A stretch of 64,000 bases of DNA from Cymbidium sinense (lineage: Eukaryota; Streptophyta; Magnoliopsida; Asparagales; Orchidaceae), in contig CM038223.1 of the NCBI GenBank assembly GCA_021442155.1, positions 32,214,983 to 32,278,982 of the forward strand. Direction: 5' to 3'. The stretch's first letter is position 1. The number at the start of each line of letters is the position of its first letter. The notes beneath the pieces are model-generated. The model was not told where the DNA came from and did not search any database. It saw nothing but the letters and a program-made list of their open reading frames with translations. Positions 27,401-42,400 of the stretch are shown piece by piece. Position numbers and translations under genes: made by a program.

Positions 27401-30400
27401 TTCTATTAAAAGGGGAGCCGGGGTTGATTCAAGGTTACATGCATGAGAGACCAAGAGTAAGAATAAGAGAATTTGTAATATCCAAAGTCGAGGCGGTGAT
27501 TTTTCATTTGATTCAAATCATTTTATCACATTTTCAGAAATGTATTTATAATTCATAGGTTTTGACTTCATAAAAGTGGTCCGGCAGAACAAAATTTGGA
27601 GGTAAAGGGTAGAGCAAATCTACTTACCTAACACGACAATTGGATAGCCTTAATCAATAATGTCGGTGGGATCTAAGATCACTGTCGCGCTCATCGTCCT
27701 TTTCTTTATCTGCAGATTCATGCGTAAGCGATCATGATTTTCACGGCATTCTTGTTTATCAATTCTGCGTTTAACATTTTAAATTTATATGATGAAATCG
27801 TATCTTTATGTCTTTATAATCATTTATAAATCGTTAATCTGCAATTCAGTAATAAACATTTATATTTGCGTTGATATGAGAAATATCTATGTCGTTCAAA
27901 TCTGATTTATCTGGTCGTAGAAGCGATTGGCATCATGAATAAAGCGAATTTAAATTAGCGATTATGTCTTCAGTGTTATTGGTGATGTGCTCGATTCCTC
28001 CCAGTGCACCCATAAGGAAATAATTCTTAATCTTGTACAACTTAATTAACTTAACTTTTGCAATCTTCTTACGCGAAATTGATGTCTCCCGTAAGCTTTA
28101 AAATCAAGATGCACTCCAAAATCTTAACGTCAATAATCAGCAAAATTAAAATTACAATAACCTAAATGTATCCCATTTAATCCATTAGCTTAATTTACTT
28201 ATTCTTTTGCGTTATTGTAGCGTTAGTAGCATTCTGCGTAGGATTAAAGCACTCGACGCGCGTATGGCCGGGATCGATCGAAGGTAATTTCATTTCCTTC
28301 CATAGCCGCGGCCTCAGTTCCTTCACGCTGATCTCCTGCGCGCTGATCGAGTCGTCTCCTTCTTTCCCTTCCCTCGGCCGGTATCGGATTTCTCCCGTTC
28401 CTCGGCCTCGCCCGGCGGCGCTCGTGTTCCGAGCCGCGAGCGCCCCGCCTCCTCGGCGACAGTCGCCCTCCGTCATGACGCGTGTTGGAAATCCGCTTCG
28501 CCTGGACGACCGCCGGCTCGGTGGCCGTATTGCCGTCGTCGGCCAGCGCACAGTAAGTTCCGGGTTGGAAAATAAGTGCTTCGGTCGGAAATCCGTGAAC
28601 CAATCGGCGGTTCATTTCACATTCTGTCGAGGAAACTTAGGTGAATTTTGTAAATTAATTTTCTTTCTATCCCTTTTCTTTCACTGGTGTTGAAATCGTG
28701 ATTGAAGTTAGAAACTGTTTTGGCTGCTAGGTGAGTTGCAGAATTATTGAATGGGGATTTAGGATTGACAGTGTTTGTTAATTTTAGTTTGTTGATTGAG
28801 CGGTAATTAATATTGGCGTTAGTAATTACTTTAGAGTCGCAGGTAACTTATGAGAGATATATCAATTTGGTAAGATTGTGTTAGTATGAGTTTCATTTAT
28901 GAGTTGTATGTATTAGAAGTATTTAGAAAGTTATTTCATTATAGGTTGTGTATAGGAGGAATCGAGGCACATCCGACATAACAATTTGAGGTGAGACATA
29001 ATTCTTAATGTAAATTGAGTTTATTCCACTTATGTATTTTGTTTTTTATCACTTTGTTATAAATTATGCGAATAGCATATAGATATTTACGTCGTATTGT
29101 ATCAAATCAAATGTTTATTCTGACAGTATAGATTGATTTATAATGATTATAAGGCATTAGCTTCATAGCGTATGATTTCATTGACATATATAGAAATGTT
29201 TGACAACATGTTAAATCATAATGTGATAAGCGAATCAAAAATTGTGATAGGAAAGGCATGTTAGAATCTGCAGATAGCAAAGTTGACGAGATGGCCGTGA
29301 TTAGGGGATCTTAGTATCCCCGACTCCATTTGAGGTTGGTCGTTAATGTCAAGTGTCGATTGGGTAAGTAGTATGGCTTCTACCTTGTTTTAGTGACGGT
29401 AGGTGGCGACTATGAATGAAAGTCAAAACTGCGATTATAAAATTTAGAAAATGATTTGATATAGGCGAAGCGAAATGATTTAATAAAATTACTCGGCATT
29501 GATCTGATGAGCGTCTGACTTATTACTTACGGTATTGTTGATTATATTGTTATATTCACTGACATATTGTTGTTATTCATTTGTTACATTCTTTCGCAGT
29601 TTACGTTTTGTAAATTTATATGTACACGATTGTTTCTCTTGCTTCTTAGAAACTTTAGCATTCTTTATCCTTTAAAACTTTTATGATCTTCTGGTGATAA
29701 TTTGGAAAAGGCAATTTGGGTAGAAATTTGTCATTTTGTTGAATGTATAGTTTTGGGAAGCTTAAAGGCTTTTTAGTGCATCAAATTAAATGTCTTTAGT
29801 TCTCTGTATTTATTTACAAACTTAAAGATTTTGCTTAGTAATTGTGATATGAATTAAGTTAAGTAGTATATGAATTGCAAATATTTGTGATGATTTGATG
29901 AGATGCAATTTATGCTTCGTTCATGATAAGGTTGGAGCGTGTTGGTGAAATCGTGTCTATCAGTCATCTTGATACAACTTGGTGACCAGCATAAGGGGTC
30001 ATCGGTGTGTGAGAAAGATGTATCGAAAGATAAGGTTGAAACGAGCAAAAGATTGATAGTAATGGAAGCATGATTTGGATTTAGAATAAGTGTTGAATTG
30101 ATCAATACGGGTATAGGGGCGATTAATTTTGGGTTAGGAATCTATGTTCTTAATTTTCATGTATGATATTTAATAAATAGATATCATATAAATATTTTTA
30201 TAATTACAGATTAATTTGCACGAAGAAATGAGAAAGGTTAGAGAATTGATCCTCGAGACTAGCTGAACCAGCTACTCAAACTTTGGAGATAATTACGGTG
30301 AAATCTGGCTTAGAACAGTGGTGAAGGTAGATCGATGAATTCGAGGGTAGGCGATAAAGTATCCCATGGAAAAAATGCGCAGTGACACAGTCGAGTTTGA

Positions 30401-33400
30401 AGTGGATAACATTTGAGATATTTCAAGCGTTCAAACCACCATTCAAGGGAGCCGATGATCATAGTGGCGGAAAGATTAATTTAAAATTGGAAAAATTTTG
30501 GATGGGATGATTTGCCAAAAGCGAGAAGAGTAGTCTGCTACTTTTGTATTAGAAGGGGAAGCGAGAAAGGTGGTGGCAGGGCTCAAAAGGGACCGATACT
30601 TACTGATCAAATGAGATGAATTTGTCAAAGTATTCAAAGATTGGTTTATTATCCATCATGACTTCTACAAGACAATTTTTCAATCTAACTCAAGGCTCAA
30701 AAACTATAATGCAATATGAAGCGAGTTCACTTCTTTCTAGATATGTTCCACATTATATCGATGCGGGAAGAGAAATGTCATAGATTCTGTATAGAGATCA
30801 ATTAAGGTTGGCATTAGCTGATATGTCAGTGAGTTCTCGGTGTTAGTTGAAAGAGAATTGAAAATGAGTTGAATTTTAAAAGCGGTGGAGATTCTGGTGA
30901 CAAGCATAAAACTTTGAAAAAGGCAGATTCTTACTAACTTGATGATAAGCAAAAATTCAATTGGAGAAACTATTTGTGATAAGTGTGGAAAGCGACATTT
31001 TTGGTTAATGTATTTGGATCGGGAGATGTTCTGAGATGTGGTCGGGTTGGACGTCGTGCAATCGATTGCGATTTGAAGAAGAAGGACATAAAATCATACA
31101 ATTATCGAGGGGCAGGGATCAAAGAAAATTTTGGAAGCAGAAGCCAGTGCACACAATTTTTGGGAAAAGCAATTGAAAAGGAAACTTGAGCGAAAAACCT
31201 CTAAAGCGAGTTTTTCTATCACTCAAAAAAAGAATCAAATGAAGTGGTGTCGGTATCTTAAAATTTGAATCATTTGGGTTGATTACATTTGATTCGCACA
31301 TTCGTTCATTTCGATTCCTTTTCCACCGGTTATGATTGATCTTATTTATTTCATACGAATGTGGTAATGCCACGATAATTTGAATCTGAATAGGAAATGT
31401 GTTGTTGGCATTAACATTGAAGATAACTTTCCTGAGAATAATTATCTTTAGACATTTTGGCGTTATCTTAGGTATGGATTGGTTGATCAAATATTTTCAA
31501 CAATTGAATCTTTGGAAGAGGAGAGTGAAATTTTGCATGCACGGTGAAAAATCATTTTATTTTTCTTGTGATAAGAATCGTGTCTTCTTTGATTAGTGCG
31601 TGAAGTTGAGTAAATATTTAAGCGGTGAAATTGTATTTTAGCAAATTAGATGTGTTGAATAAGGAGGTGTTTGAGCGAAAAAACATTCCAGGTTGTTTGA
31701 ATTTCACGATGTGTTTGGAGGAATTACAGGTTGCCACGAAGTGGAGTTTGAGATTGATGTACAACTGGTACAACTTACATAAATCTCGCTACAGGATGGC
31801 TCACAAAAGTGCGAGGAATTGAAGTGCGATTCGAGGAATTGACAAAGGATTTATTGACACAATGACTCATGTAGTGCACCAATATTATTTGTTAAGAAAA
31901 GGATGGGTACATCACGTTATGTGTTGAGATTAAATAAAGTGACAATCGAGAATAAGTATCCATATAGAGGATTGATGATTTATTTGATCGGTTGGAGGAA
32001 CCAGTATTTTGAATTGATTTGAGATCTGGATATCATCGAGTTAGAGTTAAAGATCTTGATATTTTAAAAGCGACTTTTGGAAGTATGGACATTATGAATT
32101 TCTTGTTATGCCATTTGGTTTTAACTAATGCTCCTGCGATCTTTATGGACTTAATGAATCGTATTTTTGGCTTGGTGGGTTTGTTATCATCTTTATTGAT
32201 GATATTGATTTATTAAAGCGATGAAGAACATGCAAATCATCGAGGATTGTTTTAGAATTGTTAAAACAAAATCGATTATATGCCAAATTTTCAAATGTGA
32301 ATTTTGGATGCATAGCGTCGCATTTAGGTCACATTATCGATTGGCGAAGGAGTTTGTTGATCCTCAGTAAAAGCAATTTTAGAATGGTGCGAAGAATGTT
32401 CTGAAGTTCGTAGTTTTACGGGCTTAGCGGTTATTACTGAGGAAGTTTGTCGAGATTTTCTCGTATTGCAATCATCAATTTATTGAGAAAGGATGTCAAT
32501 TATGGACGGTGAATGTGGCGAGTTTTCAATTGAAAAAACATTTGACCACTTGATTTTAGCTATTCCATGAGGGATTTCAAATATTAGTGATGCATCTTTA
32601 AAGGTTTGGGGTGTGTCTTAATGCAGAACAGAAGAGTAATTCTTTATCTTGAGACAATTAAAATATCGTGAAAGAAATTATCGTGCGTGATCTAGAGTTA
32701 GCAGGTTGTGGTTTTGCTCTTAAAATTTGGAGACATTACTTGTATGGGTAAAATCACGAAATTTTCTTGATCATCGAGTCTTAAATATATCTTTTCTGGC
32801 AAAGGCAAAGAAGGTGGCTTGAGTTTATTAAAGATTATGATTTAGATATTGATATTGAGCAAAGGAATGTGGTGGCGATGCATTAAAGCAAGTCCATAGG
32901 AAATCAGTTGGATTATTACTCAAAGTCGAGTTGATCGAGAATTAGAGCTCTGGTTAGAAGTTAGAAGATTCGGTGATCTTGGGCATTTATCTCGATTGGA
33001 TCTGATCGACTTTATTTGATAGAATGGCTGCGGAGATTGTGGATATCAATTCATTGAACAAATCAGATTAGTCGAGAGAATTTTCTTGTAGATCTGATTA
33101 TTATTCGGAAGAATTCCTGATTATGGAGTGCACGGTGATGTGGAGACAGAAATTTTCACGGGGGGGGGATATCTTATTCATCCGAGTTCAAAATGTATAA
33201 AGATTTAAAAGCGGCATTTTGGTGGTGGTATGAAGAAAGACATAGGCGAATATGTCTCTCGAAATGTCAATGTCGGTGTTAAAGGCGAGCATCAAAGACG
33301 ATTAGTTATTATTATCTATCTGGGAGTGGAAGTGGGAAGAAATTGCATTTTGTTATGGGATTTCTCGATCCCAAAAGGTCATTGATAGTATATATGTTGT

Positions 33401-36400
33401 TGTGGATAGATTGACGTCGACTCATTCTTACTATGAAAACAGAATTGTTGATAAATTGTCAGATTATATGTTAAAGAAATTGTAAGACTTCATGGTGTAA
33501 AAGTGATCGTCTACGGAGAGATGGTAGATTTACTTAGTTATGGAAAGAAATTGAGGCTTGGGCACCTGATTACATAGTCTGACTTTTCATGAGCCGATGG
33601 ACAATCGAGAAAGAACAATTCAAGTCAAGATTTGTTGAGGCTATGTGTTTTAGATTTTGGAGGTGGGAAGATCATTTCATGATGAGTTTTCTGATAATAA
33701 TTCTGCTCCCAGTATTGAGATGAACTATGTGTATAGAAAGTGTAGAACTCCATTGAGTTGGGTGAAGTGGGAGAAAAGGCAGTATTAGGTCAGAGTTGGT
33801 TGATCAATTCTGAGAAAATCAGATGTCGAGATAGATTGAAAAGGCCTGGGATCGTCAATGAAGTATTACGACTTAAAGTAGAATTTCAAGTTGGAGAATT
33901 TGTATTTTTGAAAGTCAAACTATGAAAGAAGTAATTTTGGTCGTGGAGGTAAATTGAGAGGTACATGGGGCCTTTTGAAATCATTGAAAGGATCGATATG
34001 AACCTTTTTGCAATTAGTAGACATTCTGATGTTTTCACATTTCAATGTTGAGAAAATGGATCCGAATCTGAGCGAAAAATTATACTGGTTTGAAATCTGA
34101 TCAAGTTGACTTATGCATTGGAGTCGAGAAAAGATTTTAGAATTTGATGTGAAGAGATTCGAAATAGACAAATTTCTATGTTAAAATTAAATGGAAGCCT
34201 GAGATAAGAAAGAAACTTGGGAGGTTGAACGAGATGAGGCAGTTTCCCTTCTGTTTGAATGATTGAGGAAATTTGAGGGCGAAATTTTTTTAAGAGAAAT
34301 TGTAATATCCCATTTAATCAATTATTTCTTTTTTACTTTTTTTGTTCTTGTAGCATTAGGGTATCGCATCGGATTAAAACCTTATGGTAGGGATCGATCG
34401 AAGGTAATTTCATTTTCTTCCATGGCGTGACCTCGGTTCCTTCCGCGATCTTAGATGCGATGGAGTCTCCTCCTTTCCGCCCCGATGTCGGGTTCGGCTC
34501 GTTCCGACCGGACCGCTCAGGTGACCTGAGCGACGCCTGACGGCGCCCTTCCCATCGACGTCGACGAGTCGCCTCAGGTGGCTGCGCGGCGTCTTCAGTT
34601 CGAATCAATCACTTCCGCTGGACCCTCACTTCGGTGGAAGCGTGTGCCGCCGTCGTAAACGAGCCTAAGTTCTTACGGGTTGGAAAATCCGTAAAAGCTC
34701 GGGTGGAAATCCGTGAACCGTCATTTCGGAGATTTCATCGGCCGTCGGAAAGCTTAGAATTTTGTAAATTTTCTTTCATCTCTTTCTGTGACCTTCTTGG
34801 TGTTGAAATGCGTGAAATGCATGATTAGGAAGTTCCGAACTGTTTTGGCTGCTAGGTGAGTTGCAGAATTATTGAATGGGGATTTAGGATTGACAGTGTT
34901 TGTTAATTTTAGTTTGTTGATTGAAGCAGGTAATTAATATTGGCGTTAGTGATTACTTTAGTGTCTTTCCAAAACTATGAGGAGATGTCAATTGGTGGTA
35001 TTAATTATGAGTTTCATTTATGAAGTATTTGTATGTATTATAGGTTGTATTTCGAGGAGGAATCGAGCTTGTGGCTTGTTCAAGCAGTGAGACATAATTC
35101 TTAATGTAATTGAGTTTATTCATGTATACTGTTTTTTATCACTTGTATATATACGAATGCATATAGATATTTACATGTATGATACAATGATTTTATTGGA
35201 TATATAAGATATTTAGCAACGTATTAAATTGATAATATGATAAAATCTGAAAAAATTGTGATAGGAAGAAATTTATGTTAGAGAATATGAGAATAAGCAA
35301 TTCAGAGATATGAAGTGTGAGATCTTAGTATCGACTCGGCATTTTGAGGTTAGTGGTTAAGTTAATGTCCAGTGTGGTATTGGGTAAATAGTATGGTTAC
35401 GCCACTTTACCTTGGTAGTGGTGTGACTTATGAATGAAAGTCACACGATTATAAATGCATTTAGAAAATGATTTGATATAGAAGCGAAATGATTTAATGA
35501 AAATCTTTTCTTGGCGATCTGATATGACATACTTTCTGATATTGTTTGTTATATTTCGCATTCTGACGTATTGATTATATTGTTACATTCTTGCCGTTTA
35601 CTTTTGTAAATTTATACGTGCGATTGTTCTCTTGTCTTGAGAGAACTACTTTAGCATTCTTGTCTGTTAAACTTTTTTATGATCTTCTGGATTGATAATT
35701 TCGAGGAAAAGGCAACGGGTAGAACTAGTGTTTGTTGAATGTATAGTTTTGGGAAGAGCTTAAAGAACTTTTTGAATTCGTCTGAAATTAAATGTCTTTG
35801 TTCTCTGTATTTATTCTTAAAGATTTCATGCTTGTAATTGTGATATGAATTAAGTTAAGTAGTATATGAATTATGATATTTGTGATGATTTGATGAGATT
35901 CGTTTCACTTGATAACGAGGTTGGAGCGTGTTGGTGAAATCGTGTCTATCGAGTCATCTGTCTGACCACGGTGGACCACAAAGGGGGGTCATCGGGGTGT
36001 GACAATCATCATAATTACCTTTAGCGTGCAGCAGTTGAACTCCCGATCACGCATTTATTTGAGGAAGAGGATTTGAAAGAAAAAAAAATTCCCAAATGTC
36101 AGCAACAGGTTTCATTCGGACTCGGTTCCTTCACGTGGTTCAAAACAATTTTCCAGTCTTGATCAGGCTGGATCTGGCCTCATGAATCTTTTAATATGGT
36201 TTCGTCCTGGAGCGGCAGTTCTGTCAATCGAAAGCTAGAGGAAGAAGGGCTGTTCTGCGTGTCAATCCGGGAAGCGTCGCCAGCCGAGGAAGGGAAAGGA
36301 GGAGAAGAACTCATGATGAAATCTGTGAAAGCATGATAGGAAGGAATGAAATAGGAAGATCTGGGAAGATCAATATACAGCGTCGAGCTTTAATCCGGCC

Positions 36401-39400
36401 ATTGCATCTTGCTTTTAAGTCTTCTGATGAATTCTGATAACAGGTTTGATTAGTAAAACAAAATTAATTAGGAATAAACTAATTGGGTATTTGAATTTCG
36501 ATGTGTTTCAATTACAGGTTATAAACGAAGTGTAGTTTGGGATTGATGTAACGGTACAATTACATCGTAAATCTCGCTACAGGATGGCTCACAAGGTAGG
36601 AATTGAAGTGGATTCTGCGAGGTGTGGCTGAACAAAGTTGTGATGACTCAGTGGAGTGCTTGTATTGTTAAGAAAAGGATGGGTTACATGTGATTGTGTA
36701 TTGATTACGAGGAATTAAATAAAGTGACAATCAAGAAAGTATCCATTCTAGAGGATTGTGATTTATTTGATCGGTTGGAGGAGGAAGCTATTTTAATTGA
36801 TTTGAGATCACGGATATATCGTTAGAGTTAAAGATCTTGATATTTTTAAAATAACTTTTGGACAGTATGGGCCATATGAATTTCTTATTGTCGTTGATAT
36901 CGTACAGTTCTGAATCGTTTGAGGGTTTTAAGTGTTAAAGACAATTATATCTTAAATTTTAATGTGAATTTTGGATGCATAGCGTCGCATTTGGGTCACA
37001 TTATGGTGTGAAGGAGTTCTGTTGATCTCAAAAGTAAAAGCAATTTTAGAATGGTCCGCGAAAGAATGTTACAAGTTAGCGGTTTTAGGGCGAGGTTATT
37101 CTGAGGAAGTTTGTCGAGATTTTCTCGTATTCTGTCATCAATTTATTAAGAAAGAATATCAATTCGATAGATTGAATGTGGCGAGTTTTCAAAATTGAGT
37201 TGAAATACGATTTTAGCTATTCCGAGGCGATTCAAATATTTAGTGATGCATCTTTAAAAGTTTGGGTTGTGTTTTAATGCAAAATAGAAAAGTAATTCTT
37301 ATGATTGAGAAATTAAATATCGTGAAAGAAATTATCCAGGTCGTGATTTAGAATTAGCACGTGATTTTTGCTCTTAAAATTTGGAGGCATTACTTTATAT
37401 GGGTGAAATCGAAATTTTCTTGATCGTCAGTCTTAAATATATCTTTCTGACGAAGAATTAAATCAGACAAGGTGACATATAAGAATAAGCGAAGTTAGAA
37501 GATTCGGTGATCTTGGGCATTATCTCGATTGATAGTCGCGATGTTTATTTGATAGAATCAAAGTTCTGATGGATTGTGGATATCTTCACAAATCAGATTA
37601 GTGAGAATTTTCTTGTAGATGCGAGGTTGTCGGAAGAATTCACTGATTATGATACGGTGATCTTGAGGAAGAGAAATTTTCTGAGGCTCATCCAGGGATA
37701 TCTTATTCATCAGTGGTTCAAAATGTATAAAGATTTAAAAGCACATTTTGGTGGTCGGTATGAAGAAAGACATAGCGAATATGTCTCTAAATGTCGAAAC
37801 TTGTCGGATTGTTAAAGGCGAGCATCAGACGATTGGATTGATCATTATCTGGGAGTGGAAGTGAAGAAATTGCAATGGATTTTGTTATGGGATTTCTAGA
37901 TAGCGAGGTCATTGATAGTATCTGGGTTGTTGTGGATAGATTGACCAAGTCGACTCATTTCTTAGAACAGCAGGTTGATAAATTGTCTATATGTTAAAGA
38001 AATTGTAAGACTTGAGTGTACCAAAGTGATCGTCTAGATGGTAGATTCTTAGGATTATAGGAATTGAGAGGATTCACTTAAAATCTGTTTCATCTGAAGT
38101 GGACAATCAGGAAAAACAATTCAAGTCTAGAAGATTTGTTGAGGTATGTGTTTTAGATTTTGGAGGTAGTTGGGAAGATCATATTCTATGATCGAGTTTC
38201 TTAATAGCTACCAATCTAGTAGATAGCTGTATGAAAAGTTGTGTGAAAGTGTAGAACTGAGTTGGGTGAAGTGGGAGAAAAGGCATTTAGGTCAGAGTTG
38301 GTTGATCAATTCTAGAAAATCAGATGTCGAGAGATAGATTGAAAGCTGCTCATGATCGTCAGCAGAAGTATTACGACTTAAAGCATTGAGCTGTAGAATT
38401 TCAAGTTGAAGAATTTGTATTTTTGAAAGTCAAACTTATGAAAGGAATTAGTAGATTTGGTCACGGAGGTAGGTAATTGGAGTACATAGGGCCTTTTGAA
38501 ATCATTGAAAGGATGTGATATAGCTACGACTTGCCTTACCCATTGAATTGGCGGACATTCACTGATTCTTTATTTCAATGTTGAGAAAATGGATCAGATC
38601 TTGGCGAAGATTCCATATACAAAGTTTGAAATCTGATTAGATTTGACTTATGCATTGGGAGGAAAAGATTTTAGAATTTGATGTGAAGAGATTGCGAAAT
38701 AGACAAATTTTCTATGTTAAAATTAAATGGAAGCACAGACCAATCAAAGAAGCTACTTGGGAGGTTGAACAAGAGATGAGGCAGAAGTTTCCCTTACGAA
38801 ATAGACAAATTTTCTTATAGGTTGTGTACTCGAGGAGGAATCGAGGCGCATATACTGAAACTGAGGTGAGGGCAATTCTTAATTTAAATTGAGTTTTATT
38901 CTTATGAATCTGCATTTTCTGACTTGTATAAATTGTATGAATGACGTATAGATATTTCGTATTGAATAAAATATAAGGTTTATTCTTGGCGCTGCGTAGA
39001 TTAATGATTTATAATTATTATAAGGCAGGTTAGTTCATATATGATTTCATTGGGCGTAGAAATATTTGAAAACATGTTAAATCGATAATGTGATAAGCGA
39101 AATGTCGGGAAAATTGTGATAGGAGGTATGTTAAGAATCTGCTTACAGATAAGTTCAGCGAGATGGCCGTGATTAGGGATCTTAGTATCATTGAGTTAGA
39201 TTAAATTTGAGTGTCAGTTGGTCATTAATATGGCCACACTTGATAGTAGCCGAGATGTAGAGTCAACTTATCTGAAATGATACAAAATGATCTTTGCATG
39301 AAGTCAAACCTACGAATTATAAATGACATTTCTAAAATGATTGATAAAATGATTTGAACGAAATGATTTTAAGGAAAATCACCGCCCTCGACTGATACGC

Positions 39401-42400
39401 ATGAACCTACAAAGATATTGTTCGCTTATACGTTACATCGCAAAGACCTACAAAGATATTGTTCGCCATATTATACATCGCAAACAGCTTTACTAGTTTT
39501 TAAATTTATACGCATACGATTGTCCTACCGGCTCGAATCTACTTTTAAGATTCTTGTCTCTTTTTTTACGACCGCCGAATAATTTGGAAAACGCAGGTAG
39601 TTGGGTTTTTCATTGAATTTGGGAAGTTAAAGGTTTTTTTTTTGTGACGCATAAATTTTAATACGATGCCTTTTTTATTTATTTACAAATTTAAAGATTT
39701 CACGCTTACGAATTGTGATATGAATTAAGTTAAGATATGAATTGCAAATATTTGATGATTTGACGGATGCAAATCTGACTGCTCGCTCAAAGAAGACAAC
39801 GTTAAGTGGAATCTGTAATCCAAAATCCTATTCTACACTGACACCCTAAGAGGGGTCATCCGCATGCACTGTAGAGAGAGAGGAGCCTGAGGGGATTGAT
39901 CAGCTGGTTGGAGGCTATCATGCATGACCGAGAGAGAGAGAGAGATCTCAAGTTGTGCGTGAATACCACCATCCCAAGGACAATAAAAAAAGATGAGAAA
40001 ATTAGTGATGGTTTAGGAAATTTCTAAGTTTTTTTAGGTAATAATATCTATTAATCTTCAAAATTTTTGAAAAGATTTATTTTCAATCTGCAAATTTTGA
40101 AGACCTGTGCATGTTGATCTTAGGTCCAACCAGAATAATTATCAAAAATCTCTTCTGTCGATTTTGGGCCTGGCAGGAGATGAAATTCTTCCTCTGTCAA
40201 TTTTGGATCCGAGCAAGGGACGAGCGCATCAATTGTGCTTAATTTCATAAAATATAGTACTACTAAGTCATTATGCTTTCATAATTTCACAAAAAAATTT
40301 ATTTAAATCATTTTAATAAGATTAAGAAATTATTCATGTAAAAATTAGAATTAAAATTAAGGATTCAATTATTAGATTATTAAGTGCAACTGGACTATAT
40401 CCCTTCATTCTCACATCAAAATAACTCCACTTAATCAAGATCATAACTTGATAGTTTGAACCTAGATTCTTGATACCCTTGGTAAATTAAACATATGGAC
40501 AAATCCAAAACTAACTTGTTCACCTGGGGATTTTATAAATCCACAAAACTATAAAGATATAAATTTTGGGATAAGAATATATGCATGAACACAATCACGA
40601 GTAATTATCAACCGCTTGGTTGATTAGATGCAATCTGTCAAGGAACTGAGTGCAATCAAATAATTAATTCTCAAAATAATCTCGACAAATCTAAAAATTT
40701 ATCTCACTTATAAAGTGAAATTAAGATATCATTATGGCCTTCCAATGGATGTAAGTCCAACTTGTGTTCGTAAGGCAGACCCCACTTATCAATTTTGACA
40801 TTCCAATGATTGTAAGCCCAAACTATGTCCGCAAGGCTTTCTTAAGGTTGTAAGTGTTGCCTTAGGGCATTCCATTGGTTGTATGTTTCATCTAAACTAT
40901 AAAATTCTCGGGCCATCTTACCTAAAAGACATGGCTATATGACCCAATAATCGGGCAAACCTACAAACTGAGTTCAACCCAAACAATTTAATAAATACTT
41001 ATACATTAACTCTGGTCCACTCAAGATTTCTGGGAAGAGATAACTCATAGTTACTAATTAGATTCCTTGGACATTAGAGTTAATAGCCCTCTACTATTGG
41101 TAGATTAGGGTCTACTTCCATTTATCTCAAACAATTATCTACATAATGTTATTAGCATTAGTTCACACTTGAGATGAATATTTACATCTATTCTTAATTG
41201 AGAGTGCTCTCTTATTGTGATAAGTAGGGTACTTAACTTGGGTGTGTCACACCCCATGCAACCTCTATTCTAGGTCAACCTGAGGTGTAATAGAATAAGA
41301 CGACTCAGTTAGATATAATTTTCACCAACTCATCTCAACATATAACGATTTAGAATAATAGGCAAATCCTCATCAAGATCACAAGCAAATTCTTACATTT
41401 TGAATTTTTTTAATTATTTTTTTATATTTAAATCGCATAATTGGAAGCGTGCAACATTGAATTCCATAATAAATAGAGTAATTAAAAATATCAAAACAAA
41501 AATTATACATACCCTAAAAAGACTTTATACAACAACAACAACAACAACAAGAAGCCTTAATCCCACTAGTGGCTCATGAATCCTTCGCCTCCATCAGGTC
41601 CTATGTCAAATTCTCATTTAATTCAAGTATACCAAGATCATTTTTATACATCTTAACCAAGTCTTTTAGTCTACCTCTACCTTTCTTAACATAAAAAATC
41701 TAATGCATCTACTCTCCTGGACACACCGACGACGCTAAACCATCTAATCTCCCCCTAATCTTATATTACCCAACTTTTTTCCAACATACATTTTGCATTC
41801 TATCTCTCTAAGTTAAAGCCACTCATCCACCAAAGCATCCTCATCTCTCAGAATAACACTTAACTTAGTCTTTTTTATCGCCAACATTCTCGCACTATAA
41901 GTCATCGGTCTTACCACCATCTTATAAAATTTTCCTTAAGTTAACTTTTCTATCATAAAGCCGATGATTCCTCCACTTCAACCATCCAACTTGAATTCTA
42001 CTAATAATATCTCCATCTATTTCACCATCATTTTGAACAATGAGCCTAAATACTATATTCAATCGCCACTCTTATTAATGACTTGATCACCTAAAGTTAC
42101 ACCACTAAAACTTCTACAACTAAAAAATACACTATATATATTCGCTTTAGACCGCTTAAACTAAAACCTTTAGATTCTAAAGTTGACCTCCATAATTCAA
42201 GTTTCTTGGACTCTCTCGTCTTATCAACAAGAAGAATGTCATCAAGAAAAGCATACACCAAGGTACATCTTCTTGTAAATGCCTCGTAAGAATCCATAAT
42301 GTAATAAAAATAATGAAAAATATTTTGTCAATCCTCCTTGTGTTTGGACACAAATTCTAGATACATATCCTTAATGACTAATATAACCAATATTAACTTC

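Noticed and set aside
28195..28693. Overlapping arginine-rich frames on both strands
   Set aside because: They lie in the GC-rich part of an LTR, are repeated in broken form at 34333-34828, and match no protein family.
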